From NCBI RefSeq assembly GCF_900141755.1, contig NZ_LT670844.1, forward strand, positions 7,660,501 through 7,724,500: DNA of 64,000 nt, written 5' to 3'. Shown piece after piece: positions 35,265-44,453 of the stretch (the first letter of the stretch is position 1; each line of letters starts with the position of its first letter). A program made the translations under genes and the position numbers. Under the pieces are notes generated by a model that saw only the letters and a program-made list of their open reading frames with translations, ran no database searches and was not told the DNA's origin. Source of the stretch: Bradyrhizobium lablabi (lineage in GTDB: Bacteria > Pseudomonadota > Alphaproteobacteria > Rhizobiales > Xanthobacteraceae).

Positions 35265-38200
35265 ATGAAGTCGAAATTTTCGGGCATTTGGCCCTGTCGC
35301 GGACGCGGCGCGCCGAAGAGGGCGGCAGCGCGATTGCCGCCAGGGTCCGGCTTGGCACGCTCACATTGTTTTCACAAGTCGTCGCCTTTCACGCTGGGCA
35401 GCGTTCTGCTCGTCGTCGGCTGGCTCGCACTTTTATCGCGGCCGACATTCGCCGGCGGCGGCGCGGGGGGGACTGACGGCCTCGCGCCCGGCGGAACCGG
35501 CGGCGTCACATCGGCGACCGGCACCGGCGGGACCGGCGGAAACGGGACGGGTAGTTCAGGCGGTGGCGGCGGCGGCGCCGGCGCGATCGGCGGCGGCGGC
35601 GGCGCCGGCTTCGGCGGCAGCACGCAGCCTGGTGGCGCCGGTGGCGCGACGGCCGGCGCCGCTGGCGTCAATGGGACTGGTGCCGGCGACAGCGGCGGCG
35701 GCGGCGGCGGCGGCGCCCATGGCGCGGTCGTCACGACGACGACAACCAATGCGGCAGCCGTGGCCGGCGGCAGCGGCGGCGGCGGCGGCGGCGCCCTCTT
35801 CGGCGGCGGCGGCGGTGGCGCGGGCGGCTATGGTGTCGTCGTCAATGGCAGCGGCTTCACTTACACCAATAACAGCGCGATCGGCGGCGGCAATGGCGGC
35901 AGGGGCGGCGACTCCACGATCGTCTTCGCGACAAGCGGCAATGGCGGCGACGGCGGCATCGGCATCGATTTCACCGGCAGCGGCACGCTCATCAATTCCG
36001 GCTCGATTACTGGCGGCAACGGCGGCGCCGCCGGCGCCGCGGCGGGAACCAACGGCAGCGCTGGCGCCGGCGCTGCGGGCATCGTCGGCTCAGGCCTCAC
36101 CATCACCAACAGCGGCACCATTTCGGGCGGGTTCGCGGGTGACGGCACGACCCGCGCCAACGCCATCACCTTTACCGGCGGCATCAACGCTCTGACCTTC
36201 ACCAATGCGACCTCTGGCCTCACCGGCAACATTGGCATTGGCGTCACGGGCTCAGTGAATTTCGCGCAGGCGACCAACGTCACGGTCAGCAACGTCATCA
36301 CCGGATCGGGGCAGGTGATAAAGACCGGCGCGGGCACCCTGACGCTCACCGGCACCAATACTTTTCAAGGCGGAACGATCATCGATCAAGGAAGGATCAG
36401 TGTCTCATCTGATGCCAATCTCGGCGATGCGTCCGGCTCCGCTTTCTTTGCAGGCGGCACGCTGGAGGTGACCGGTGCCGGCTTTACCGCCGGGCGAGCC
36501 ATCTTTCTCGCCGCCGGGGCGGGCGGCACCATCCAAGTCGATGCGGGCACCTTGACGCTTTCCGGCGTCGTGGCCGACTTCAATTTCGGTGGCCCGCTGA
36601 TCAAGACCGGTGCCGGCACGCTGATTTTGTCCAATGCCAACACCTATATCGATCCCACCTTCGTCAATGGCGGCACGCTGGTGGTGGACGGCTCGATCGC
36701 GACATCGAGCCTCACGACCGTCAATTCCGGCGCCACGTTGAGCGGCACCGGCACCGTCGGTCCGACCACCATCACGGGCGGCGGCATCCTGGCGCCGGGC
36801 AATGCTTTCAATCCGACCGGAGTTCTTGCCGTCACCGGCAACCTCGCATTCCAATCCGGCGCCGTCTATCTGGTGCAGGTCACGCCGTCGGCGGCCGCAC
36901 GCACCAGCGTCTCGGGCACCGCGGGGCTCGGCGGCGCCACGGTGAATGCGGTTTTTGCCAACGGCAGCTACATCTCCAAGCAGTACACGATCCTGACCGC
37001 CGCCGGCGTCAGCGGCACCTTTGGTTCGCTCGTCAACACCAACCTGCCTGCTAACTTTTCGAGCAGCCTGAGCTACGATTTCCACGATGCCTTTCTCAAC
37101 CTGACGCTGAACTTCACCCCGCCCTCGGCCCCAAATTTTGGCGGCGGCCTCAATGGCAATCAACAGAACGTCGCCAATACGCTCGTCAATTTCTTCAACA
37201 CCACCGGCGGCATTCCGCTGGCGTTCGGTACGCTCTCGCCGGCTGGTCTCACGCAAGCCTCCGGCGAAATCGGTGCCGGCTCGCAGCAGACCACGTTCAA
37301 TGCGATGGGCCAGTTCCTGGGCCTTTTGACCGATCCCTTCATGGGCCGCGGCAATGGCGTTGGCGGCGCGTCGGCAACGCCTTATGCGGAGGAGAGCGCG
37401 AGCAGCTATGCCGCACGCCGGCGCAACGATGCGTTCGCGATGTTCACCAAGGCGCCGCCCGCGCCCTTCGTGCCGCGCTGGAGCGTGTGGGCGGCCGGTT
37501 TCGGCGGCTCGCAATCGACCGACGGCAATGCGCTCGTTGGATCGAACGACACAAGAAGCAGCATCTTCGGCACCGCTGTCGGCGCCGACTATCTGTTCTC
37601 GCCGAACACGCTGGCGGGCTTTGCGCTGGCGGGCGGCGGCACGAATTTCAGCGTCAACAATCTCGGCTCGGGAAGGTCGGACCTGTTCCAGGCCGGCGCC
37701 TATGTCAGGCACACCGCCGGTAATGCCTATATCTCGGGCGCGCTCGCCTATGGCTGGCAGGACATCACCACCAATCGCACCGTGACCATCGCCGGCTTCG
37801 ATCAACTGCGCGCCGAGTTCAACGCCAACGCATATTCGGGGCGCCTCGAAGGCGGCTATCGCTTTGTCGCGCCGTGGATCGGCGGCGTCGGCATCACGCC
37901 CTACGCCGCCGGCCAGTTCACCACCTTCGACCTGCCGGCCTATGCGGAGCGCGTGGTCACGGGCGCAGCGAACTTTGCGCTGAACTATGCGGCCAAAAGC
38001 GTGACCGATACGCGCAGCGAACTGGGCATCCGCACCGATAAATCCTTTGCCGTTCAAAACGGCATCCTGACGCTGCGCGGCCGTTTGGCCTGGGCGCATG
38101 ATTTCGATCCGGACCGCAATATCGCCGCGACCTTCCAGGCGCTTCCGGGCGCAAGCTTTGTCGTTGGCGGCGCGGCGCAGGCGCCGGACTCGGCCCTGAC

Positions 38201-38321
38201 CACCGCTTCCGCCGAAATGAAATGGATGAACGGCTGGTCCGCGGCGGCGACCTTCGAGGGCGAGTTCTCCAATGTCACGCGCTCCTACGCCGGCAAGGGC
38301 ACCGTGCGGTATACTTGGTGA
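35265..38321 (+). CDS. Autotransporter, glycine-rich passenger (autotransporter 1)
   Basis: A 1018-residue type V secretion protein. The start is placed at ATG 35265 (MKSKFSGIWPCRGRG), giving a long signal region with a hydrophobic core FTLGSVLLVVGWLALLSR and cleavage near TFAGGG. Passenger residues about 68-265 are extremely Gly-rich (runs of GGGGGG, GGAGGYG). About 265-640 holds autotransporter-associated beta-strand repeats (GAGTLTLTGTNTFQGGTIID, GAGTLILSNANTYIDPTFVN). The C-terminal beta-barrel (about the last 285 residues, from RWSVWAAGFGGSQSTDGN) ends GKGTVRYTW with the terminal aromatic signal. It is a paralogue of the gene at 41366, with near-identical barrel stretches. Its function is probably adhesion or surface shielding. 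Confidence 0.9.
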   Translation: MKSKFSGIWPCRGRGAPKRAAARLPPGSGLARSHCFHKSSPFTLGSVLLVVGWLALLSRPTFAGGGAGGTDGLAPGGTGGVTSATGTGGTGGNGTGSSGGGGGGAGAIGGGGGAGFGGSTQPGGAGGATAGAAGVNGTGAGDSGGGGGGGAHGAVVTTTTTNAAAVAGGSGGGGGGALFGGGGGGAGGYGVVVNGSGFTYTNNSAIGGGNGGRGGDSTIVFATSGNGGDGGIGIDFTGSGTLINSGSITGGNGGAAGAAAGTNGSAGAGAAGIVGSGLTITNSGTISGGFAGDGTTRANAITFTGGINALTFTNATSGLTGNIGIGVTGSVNFAQATNVTVSNVITGSGQVIKTGAGTLTLTGTNTFQGGTIIDQGRISVSSDANLGDASGSAFFAGGTLEVTGAGFTAGRAIFLAAGAGGTIQVDAGTLTLSGVVADFNFGGPLIKTGAGTLILSNANTYIDPTFVNGGTLVVDGSIATSSLTTVNSGATLSGTGTVGPTTITGGGILAPGNAFNPTGVLAVTGNLAFQSGAVYLVQVTPSAAARTSVSGTAGLGGATVNAVFANGSYISKQYTILTAAGVSGTFGSLVNTNLPANFSSSLSYDFHDAFLNLTLNFTPPSAPNFGGGLNGNQQNVANTLVNFFNTTGGIPLAFGTLSPAGLTQASGEIGAGSQQTTFNAMGQFLGLLTDPFMGRGNGVGGASATPYAEESASSYAARRRNDAFAMFTKAPPAPFVPRWSVWAAGFGGSQSTDGNALVGSNDTRSSIFGTAVGADYLFSPNTLAGFALAGGGTNFSVNNLGSGRSDLFQAGAYVRHTAGNAYISGALAYGWQDITTNRTVTIAGFDQLRAEFNANAYSGRLEGGYRFVAPWIGGVGITPYAAGQFTTFDLPAYAERVVTGAANFALNYAAKSVTDTRSELGIRTDKSFAVQNGILTLRGRLAWAHDFDPDRNIAATFQALPGASFVVGGAAQAPDSALTTASAEMKWMNGWSAAATFEGEFSNVTRSYAGKGTVRYTW

Positions 38322-38340
38322 TGCGTCCGCCGATCTCTCC

Positions 38341-38468
38341 CCGTCATTGCGAGAAGCGAAGCGACGTGTCCGCCGTAGCTCGAAGAGCGAAGGCGGAAGC
38401 AATCCAGCTTTGGTGCCGCGACACAGAAAGCTGGATTGCTTCGTCGCTCCGCTCCTCGCAATGACGGG
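38341..38468. repeat. GTCATTGCGAGAAGC palindromic repeat, copy 1
   Basis: Long inverted repeat beginning CCGTCATTGCGAGAAGCGAA and ending CTCCTCGCAATGACGG, with an inner pair GAAGCAATCCAGCTTTG / AAGCTGGATTGCTTCG. It starts 19 bases after the autotransporter stop and may double as its terminator. A related copy is at 39045-39129. Confidence 0.82.
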
Positions 38469-38561
38469 GAGAGAGTGCGCCCAGCCGTAACTGATTTGCC
38501 CGACGGGCAAATCAACGAGCTACGGCGGCCTGCGCCAAAACGCTAATTTGTTGAACCGGAT

Positions 38562-38634
38562 CAACGTGATTTGGGTCGTCCAGTCCCATTGCGAAAAATA
38601 TTCCGCTTCGCATCTGACCCAAATCACTTTTAAA
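38562..38634. repeat. Inverted repeat with GTGATTTGGGTC arms
   Basis: Arms GTGATTTGGGTC and GACCCAAATCAC enclose about 40 bases including CCCATTGCGAAAAATATTCC. I recognise this as a common rhizobial intergenic motif from memory, unverified here. Confidence 0.55.
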
Positions 38635-38639
38635 ACTCC

Positions 38640-39030
38640 CCCGTCTCGTTCCACTCGAGGGGCGTATCGCGATCGTCACGGACGCGGAATGAGATGCGGT
38701 GGACGCGATGGCGCTCTTGACGAACAGCGCTCAAGCGGACGGCGAAGTCGTGTGGTCCTGACACCCCGACGCTGGTGTCAAGTCGGTGGAAGCAATTCCA
38801 CCGGCGACGGTGGCAAGAAAGCCCGGTCGCCGGGGAGAGCACGAAATAAGCCGTAAACCATTGCGCGGGGAGTGCCGGGTGATTCCGGTGTGACCTGACT
38901 AACGCGTGTGCGTTCTACCTCTACCTCTGCACACGCGGCTATCGGGCGCATCGGGCGCCCGGCATTCCCTGCGCCCTCTTTGGGCGAAAGGTTCATGCAC
39001 AACTCAGGCGCTAAGCGTCGTGAGATTGCG
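38640..39030. repeat. Probable long dispersed intergenic repeat
   Basis: This block produces minus-strand translations with GLSCHRRRWNCFHRLDTSVG and SQVTPESPGTPRAM, peptides I recall as recurrent spurious annotations in Bradyrhizobium genomes. It has no Shine-Dalgarno site or conserved domain, so I treat it as a multi-copy non-coding repeat rather than genes. Confidence 0.5.
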
Positions 39031-39044
39031 GACGTATATCTCCA

Positions 39045-39129
39045 CGTCATTGCGAGAAGCACTTGCGACGAAGCAATCCATTCTTTCTTTACGCGGCACG
39101 ATGGATTGCTTCGCTGCGCTCGCAATGAC
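39045..39129. repeat. GTCATTGCGAGAAGC palindromic repeat, copy 2
   Basis: Shorter copy opening CGTCATTGCGAGAAGCACTT and closing GCTGCGCTCGCAATGACG, with an inner GAAGCAATCCA / TGGATTGCTTC pair. It stands 20 bases past the sulfotransferase stop, again in a terminator-like position. Confidence 0.8.
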
Positions 39130-39148
39130 GATCAGGAGACGAACAGCC

Positions 39149-40981
39149 CTAATCAATCGTATACCCGAGCGCGTAGATCGCCGGCTCCAAAATCGGAATC
39201 ACCGGCGCCAGCTCCTTCAGATAGGCGCGATAGCGATAGCGCGAGCGGTCGTAGAGTTTTTCGGTCACCTGGGCGTAGCTCGCGGTGCGTGCATAGCGGC
39301 GGTTTTCATGGAAGTTGAGACAGCGCTTATCGAACGGCACGCCGACAAAACTCATGATCTTGCGGACATTACTTTCCTGATCGTCGACGATGTCTTCATA
39401 GCGAACCGGCAGATAGCGCAGCGTCATCTCGCGCCGGTAGTGCTCGACCAGCCCCATGACCAGCACATAGTGCCGCGCGATGCTTTCGAGATCATAGGCG
39501 CAGTAAAATCCGTGCGTGAGATGATTGGAAAACACCGAGAGCACGACGTCGAGCGGATGGCGCAGCAGATGGATGATCGGCGCTTGCGGAAACATCAGGG
39601 CAATCAACCCAAGATGGGTCTCGTTGAGCGGCATCTTGTCGGTGAACCAGCTTGCGCCCTTGCGCACGGCGCCGAGCTGGCGGGCGCGCTGCAGATAATA
39701 GTCGCGCAGATTGTCGAGGCCTTCGATCTGATCGCCGAGCCAGAGATCGGCGAACGCCTCCGGGTAAGCGAGCGGGCTGTTGAGCATGCGCGGGATGATG
39801 GCGGTGAGCTCGTTGATGGTCGGCAATTCGTCGCCGGCCGAAATCCGCGGGTGGGCGGTGAGCGTCTGCTCGACCATGGTGGTGCCGGAGCGCGGAAAGC
39901 CGACGATGAAGATCGGCTGCGCCACGTCGTTGCGCACGCTTGCGCGCGGCAGAATGCTCAGCCGGCTCGCGGTGAAGAAGCCGCGAAGGCGCTCGACCAG
40001 GTCGCGCGCCTCGTCGGCCAGATAGGTCTGGCCGGTCATCGCGCGCAGCGTGCGCTTGCCGGAATCATACGCCGCAAACGCTTCCTGATAGCGCCCCATC
40101 TTGTCGAGCAACTGGCCCTTCTCGGTCCATTCGAGCGGCCCCAGGCCGTTGCCGTCAGGCGACCGCTCGATCTCGTCGAGGAGGGCGACCGCGCTCTGAA
40201 AATTCTTGGTGCGGCCGTGGAGCACGGCGCGCGCCAAACGCACGGTGCGGTTGCCGGGCGACAGCCGTTCGGCGGCATCGAGCAATTCGCGGGCGCGGGC
40301 GAAATTGCGGTCGGTCTCCTCCATCTGCGCCCAGCCATAGACGGTCTGAAACACGTTGGGCTCAAGCCGCACCGAGGCTTCGTAGAGCTTTCGCGCTTCC
40401 TCGATCCGTCCCTGGTTCTTCAGGTTCCACGCGAGATTGGCGGAGAGGATCGCGTTCGACGCGCCGAGCAGCTCCATCACACGGCGGTAGTGATATTCGC
40501 CGACCTGGGGCCGGTGCGCCTCGGTCATGATCATGCCCATCAGATTGTGCGACTGGGCATCGGCCGGCGCAAGCCGCACCGCGTTGCGCGCGTGGATCTC
40601 GGCCTCCGCCAGCGCGCCCTTGGCGAACAGCAGCGATGCAAGCGCCTGCGTGGCGCTAAGATCGTTGGGATCGAGCCGCACGATCCGGTTGAGCAAAACT
40701 TCCGCTGGCATCGCCTGGTTCTCGGCGCTGCGGATCTGATAGAGCGATCGCAACGCGTCGAGATGGCGCGGAAATTTTTCAAGCAGATCGATCAGGAGCC
40801 GCGTCGCCTCGGCCACAGCGCCGGCGCCAAGCGCGGCGCGGGCGCGGTCCAGTTCAGGCGTCTCCCGCGTAGCCTCCGGCGCGACGCTCCAGTCGAGCCC
40901 GCAACAGCGGACGTTCCGCAATCCGCTGCCGCAGGCGCAGGGCGCGTCGGCAGGCGGAACTTGTGCTGGCGATGACGTCAT
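39149..40981 (-). CDS. TPR-repeat sulfotransferase with N-terminal SEC-C zinc motif
   Basis: A 610-residue protein. Residues 15-27 form a SEC-C zinc motif, CxC-x8-CC (Cys15, Cys17, Cys26, Cys27). Residues about 40-325 are tetratricopeptide repeats (for example AEAEIHARNAVRLAPADAQS, EARKLYEASVRLEPNVFQTV). The C-terminal sulfotransferase domain (about 340-610) has the 5'-PSB loop IFIVGFPRSGTTMVEQTL at 357-374 and the 3'-phosphate motif region IIHLLRHPLDVVLSVFSN. This domain order matches bacterial proteins related to tyrosylprotein sulfotransferases, which use PAPS. It lies between two autotransporters and 3.5 kb before an APS-kinase-like gene, suggesting protein sulfation. Its substrate is unproven. 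Confidence 0.9.
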   Translation of the reverse strand: MTSSPAQVPPADAPCACGSGLRNVRCCGLDWSVAPEATRETPELDRARAALGAGAVAEATRLLIDLLEKFPRHLDALRSLYQIRSAENQAMPAEVLLNRIVRLDPNDLSATQALASLLFAKGALAEAEIHARNAVRLAPADAQSHNLMGMIMTEAHRPQVGEYHYRRVMELLGASNAILSANLAWNLKNQGRIEEARKLYEASVRLEPNVFQTVYGWAQMEETDRNFARARELLDAAERLSPGNRTVRLARAVLHGRTKNFQSAVALLDEIERSPDGNGLGPLEWTEKGQLLDKMGRYQEAFAAYDSGKRTLRAMTGQTYLADEARDLVERLRGFFTASRLSILPRASVRNDVAQPIFIVGFPRSGTTMVEQTLTAHPRISAGDELPTINELTAIIPRMLNSPLAYPEAFADLWLGDQIEGLDNLRDYYLQRARQLGAVRKGASWFTDKMPLNETHLGLIALMFPQAPIIHLLRHPLDVVLSVFSNHLTHGFYCAYDLESIARHYVLVMGLVEHYRREMTLRYLPVRYEDIVDDQESNVRKIMSFVGVPFDKRCLNFHENRRYARTASYAQVTEKLYDRSRYRYRAYLKELAPVIPILEPAIYALGYTID

Positions 40982-41365
40982 GATCGGGAGATTACCGTGC
41001 TTGGTGGATTTGAAGCTGTGCCCGATGTTGCAGCACGCGCGCGGCGGAAGTTCAAATCGAAAATCATGCAGGGTTCAGGAATCGGGCGGTCCTCATCCAG
41101 AGGAGCTTGCAAAGCAAGCGTCTCGAAGGATGGCAACACAGGGACTCGCGGCCATCCATCGAGACGCGGCGAACACGCCGCTCCTCAGGATGAGGTCCGA
41201 AGTAAATTCCATGCAAAAAATTCCATCTTGTTGCGCCGTCGCCACACCGAGAGACTTTTCCCCGCTCCACGTCGGATGCCCTTGGTCCAGGGGTGGCGTT
41301 GCGATAGTGAAAGAACAACGGTGGGCGAGGCAGGATCCCTGCTGCCGGACTGGCGGGTAGGCGGC
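40982..41365. other. Upstream region of autotransporter 2
   Basis: 384 bases between the divergent sulfotransferase and autotransporter 2. It contains one palindromic dispersed repeat (41090-41197) and the last 165 bases as likely promoter and leader. The reading frame stays open through it by composition, but the repeat and absence of signal-peptide features argue against an earlier start. Confidence 0.5.
41090..41197. repeat. Palindromic dispersed repeat (CCTCATCCTGAGGAG family)
   Basis: Starts TCCTCATCCAGAGGAGCTTG and ends CTCCTCAGGATGAGG, with GCTTGCAAAGCAAGC and GCGGCGAACACGCCGC hairpins. It lies between sulfotransferase and autotransporter 2 start sites. Confidence 0.82.
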
Positions 41366-44300
41366 ATGGTTTTGGAATCTGGCTCTCGGGCCGCGAGCAT
41401 TCGATCTACCACTGCTGTCTCCACGTCCCAGCCCCGTTTCGCTGTCCCCGTAAGCTCCCGGCCGCGTTCCGGCGGCGCGCTTGGCCGTATTCGCGCCCGG
41501 CTGTTGAGCGGTGCGTCGGCCATCGCGCTTCCGGCGGCCTCCATGGTGCTTGCGCTGGGCGTCTCTCTCTCGAGCGCGGCGAGCGCGCAAACTGTGATCC
41601 CCAGTGGGAATACGACCTACAACCTCAACCCCGCCAACAATCCCTTCCTTATCAATTCCGGTACGACGCGCACCAGCGCCGTATTCTACGACGCCATCTA
41701 TGGCAGCAACGCCACGCCATGGACGCTGACCAACAACGGCTCGGTGACGGGAAACCAATCATCGGGCGTCCATCTCCAATCGCAGGGCACGGTGACCAAC
41801 GCCGGGAGCATCACGGGGACGAATAATTTCGGCATTTACCTCCAGGGCGGCGGCATCGTCACCAACCGGGCCGGGGGTGTGATCCGCGGGTGGTACGGTG
41901 GTGTTTACTTTTATCGTGGCCCCCTCGGCGCGGACACGGTGACCAACGCCGGCACCATCACGGCGACGAACCCGAATAGCATCGGCGTGTTCCTGGGAGG
42001 GGGCGGCAGCGTCACCAACCAGGCCGGGGGTGTGATCAATGGCGGGAACGTTGGCGTTTCGGTGGTCGGCAACGGCGCCACGGTGACGAACGCCGGCACG
42101 ATCACTGGGGGGAATCAAATAGGCGTCGTTCTGGGGAGCGGCACGGTCACGAACCAGGCCGGGGGTGTGATCAGCGCGAACTACCGGGGTGTAGTCATCA
42201 CCGGCAGGGGCACGGTGACCAACGCCGGGAGCATCACGGGGACGAATAATTTCGGCATTTACCTCCAGAGCGGCGGCAGCGTCACCAACCAGGCCGGGGG
42301 AGTGATCCGCGGGGGAAACATTGGCGTTTATTCCAGCTTCGGCAGCAGCGCCACCAACCAGGCCGGGGGTGTGATCAGCGGGGGAAACATTGGCGTTTAT
42401 TCCCGCGGCCCCGGCACGGTGACCAACGCCGGCACCATCACGGGGGGAACGAATTCGGTTCGATTCGAAGGCAACGGCCCCCACACGCTGATCTTGCAGA
42501 CCGGCTCGGTGCTGAACGGCACTGCGAGCAGCACGACCCCAGCGGCAACCAGCGCGCTGATCTTGCAAGGCACCGGCACGGCCAATAATAATTTTATCAA
42601 TTTCAACACCCTCGACGTGCAGGCGTCAGGTACCTGGACCTTGGGCGGCGCGTCGACGATCGGCGGCACCGTCACGGTCGAGAGCGGCGTGCTCGCGGTG
42701 ACGGGAAGCCTCAGCTCGACCAATACGCTGACGGCGAACGCCGGCGGCACGCTTGGCGGCACCGGAACGCTTGCGACGACCAACGGCGTCTTCATCAACG
42801 CCGGCGGCGCGGTGCAGGGCGGCGTGCCCGGCACGATCGGCGCGCTGCAGGTGAACGGCAATCTCACGTTCAATTCCGGTAGCTTCCTCGCGACCGTGAT
42901 CACGCCCTCAGGGACCAATAGTCTCGTCAAAGTCGGCAATGCCGCGACGCTCACCGGCGGCACCGTGCAGGTGACGGCGTCCTCGCTGTTCACGCATACC
43001 CAGACCTTCACCATTCTCACCGCGAATACCATCAACGGCGCATTCTCATCGGCCTCGCTGGTGGGTACGGCGTTCGCGCGCAATCCACGCCTGGCGGAGG
43101 ACGCGCATGACGTGTTCCTCACCGTCGATTCCGGCTCGTTCGCCGCTGTGCTGCCGACCTCTGCGACACTCAATCAGGTCAATTCTGCCACACTCAATCA
43201 GGTCAATATCGCGAAAGCGATCGATAACGGGCTTGCCAGCAGTGGCATGCTGCCGGCCGGATTCCTGGCACTCGGTAATTTGCCGGTGACAAATCTTCCC
43301 AACGCGTTGACGCAGCTTTCCGGCGAGAACGCTACTGGCAACCAGCAAACCACCTTTGGTGCGATGACGCAGTTTTTGGGCACCTTGCTCGATCCGTTTG
43401 TTGGCGGGCGGGGCGAAGCATCGAGCCCGGCGTCGGGTGCGACGGGATTTGCGGAGGAGGGGGAGGCAAGCGCTTACGCCGCCGACAGTAAGAAGCGCAG
43501 CAAGAGCGAACGCGATGCCTATGCCGCTGTCTATACCAAGGCCCTGCCCACTGCTTCCTTCGAGCAGCGCTGGAGCGTGTGGGCGGCAGGCTTTGGCGGC
43601 TCGCAAACCACCGACGGCAATACGACGCTGGGATCGAACGGTGCCACCAGCCGTATCTACGGCACGGCAGTCGGCGCCGATTATCGTTTCTCGCCGTACA
43701 CCATCGCCGGTTTTGCGCTTGCTGGCGGCGGCACCAATTTTTCCGTTGCGAATGCTCTCGGCACCGGCCGCTCCGACCTGTTTCAGGCCGGCGCTTATGT
43801 GCGGCATACGGTTGGACCGGCCTATATCTCCGGCGCGCTCGCCTATGGCTGGCAGGACATCACCACCGATCGCACAGTGACGGTCGCGGGCCTCGACCGC
43901 TTGCACGCGGAGTTCAACGCCAACGCCTTCTCCGGCCGTGTCGAGAGCGGTTATCGTTTTGTCACGCCGTGGACGGGCGGCATCGGGCTCACGCCTTACG
44001 CGGCGGGCCAGTTCACGACCTTCGATTTGCCGGCTTATGCAGAATCCGTTCTCGCCGGCACCAATGCATTTGCTTTGGCCTATGGTTCGAAGAGCGTCAC
44101 CGACTCGCGCTCAGAACTCGGCCTCCGCACCGACAAATCCTTCGCGATGCAAAGCGGCGTTCTGACCCTGCGCGGCCGTCTTGCCTGGGCGCATGACTAC
44201 AATCCGGATCGCACCATCGCCGCCACCTTCCAGGCCTTGCCCGGTGCGTCCTTCGTCGTGGGCGGCGCCGCACAGGCGGGCGACTCGGCGCTCACCACCG

Positions 44301-44416
44301 CTTCCGCCGAGATGAAATGGATCAACGGCTGGTCGGCGGCTGCCACTTTCGAAGGCGAATTTTCCAATGTGACGCGGAGTTATGCCGGCAAAGGTGTTGT
44401 GCGCTATACGTGGTGA
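41366..44416 (+). CDS. Autotransporter with beta-helical repeat passenger (autotransporter 2)
   Basis: A 1016-residue type V secretion protein from ATG 41366 (MVLESGSRAASIRSTTAVST). The long N-terminal region leads to a hydrophobic core and cleavage near SSAASAQTVIPSG. Passenger residues about 100-380 consist of roughly 20-residue repeats, alternating VTNAG(T/S)ITG and VTNQAGGVI motifs, a right-handed beta-helix pattern. Two PATR-like strands follow, then a C-terminal barrel of about 285 residues (RWSVWAAGFGGSQTTDGN to GKGVVRYTW). The barrel is strongly similar to autotransporter 1, while the passengers differ. The repeats include a 61-base exact DNA duplication. It is probably a surface adhesin. 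Confidence 0.9.
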   Translation: MVLESGSRAASIRSTTAVSTSQPRFAVPVSSRPRSGGALGRIRARLLSGASAIALPAASMVLALGVSLSSAASAQTVIPSGNTTYNLNPANNPFLINSGTTRTSAVFYDAIYGSNATPWTLTNNGSVTGNQSSGVHLQSQGTVTNAGSITGTNNFGIYLQGGGIVTNRAGGVIRGWYGGVYFYRGPLGADTVTNAGTITATNPNSIGVFLGGGGSVTNQAGGVINGGNVGVSVVGNGATVTNAGTITGGNQIGVVLGSGTVTNQAGGVISANYRGVVITGRGTVTNAGSITGTNNFGIYLQSGGSVTNQAGGVIRGGNIGVYSSFGSSATNQAGGVISGGNIGVYSRGPGTVTNAGTITGGTNSVRFEGNGPHTLILQTGSVLNGTASSTTPAATSALILQGTGTANNNFINFNTLDVQASGTWTLGGASTIGGTVTVESGVLAVTGSLSSTNTLTANAGGTLGGTGTLATTNGVFINAGGAVQGGVPGTIGALQVNGNLTFNSGSFLATVITPSGTNSLVKVGNAATLTGGTVQVTASSLFTHTQTFTILTANTINGAFSSASLVGTAFARNPRLAEDAHDVFLTVDSGSFAAVLPTSATLNQVNSATLNQVNIAKAIDNGLASSGMLPAGFLALGNLPVTNLPNALTQLSGENATGNQQTTFGAMTQFLGTLLDPFVGGRGEASSPASGATGFAEEGEASAYAADSKKRSKSERDAYAAVYTKALPTASFEQRWSVWAAGFGGSQTTDGNTTLGSNGATSRIYGTAVGADYRFSPYTIAGFALAGGGTNFSVANALGTGRSDLFQAGAYVRHTVGPAYISGALAYGWQDITTDRTVTVAGLDRLHAEFNANAFSGRVESGYRFVTPWTGGIGLTPYAAGQFTTFDLPAYAESVLAGTNAFALAYGSKSVTDSRSELGLRTDKSFAMQSGVLTLRGRLAWAHDYNPDRTIAATFQALPGASFVVGGAAQAGDSALTTASAEMKWINGWSAAATFEGEFSNVTRSYAGKGVVRYTW
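41785..41845 (+). repeat. Exact 61-base duplication within autotransporter 2, copy 1
   Basis: The segment GGGCACGGTGACCAACGCCG... to ...GCATTTACCTCCAG is identical to 42208-42268, 423 bases downstream and in the same frame. It encodes one full beta-helix turn (GTVTNAGSITGTNNFGIYLQ). Recombination between the copies would delete 141 residues without a frameshift. Confidence 0.8.
42208..42268 (+). repeat. Exact 61-base duplication within autotransporter 2, copy 2
   Basis: Second copy of the 41785-41845 segment. Flanking codons then differ (GGCGGCGGC versus AGCGGCGGC), which marks the end of identity. Confidence 0.8.
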
Positions 44417-44453
44417 GTGCTCCGCCAATTCCGTCAAAGCAAAGTCCAAAAAA

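Larger units (their letters stand above)
38322..39148. other. Gene-free, repeat-packed region
   Basis: About 830 bases between autotransporter 1 and the sulfotransferase (converging). It is built from at least four different repeats: two GTCATTGCGAGAAGC palindromes, an AAATCAC inverted repeat, and a longer block. No protein-coding gene is supported. Confidence 0.65.

Noticed and set aside
35372..36358. Proline/valine-rich minus-strand frames opposite the autotransporter
   Set aside because: They are the antisense of glycine-rich codons (GGC/GCC) and have no start signals.
38630..38842. Minus-strand 70-residue frame that looks like a recurrent hypothetical protein
   Set aside because: It lies in a multi-repeat block, lacks a ribosome site and domain; treated as a repeat.
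40997..41365. Long N-terminal extension of autotransporter 2
   Set aside because: The frame is open through a palindromic repeat and shows no signal peptide until after 41366; the start at 41366 gives a length matching the paralogue.
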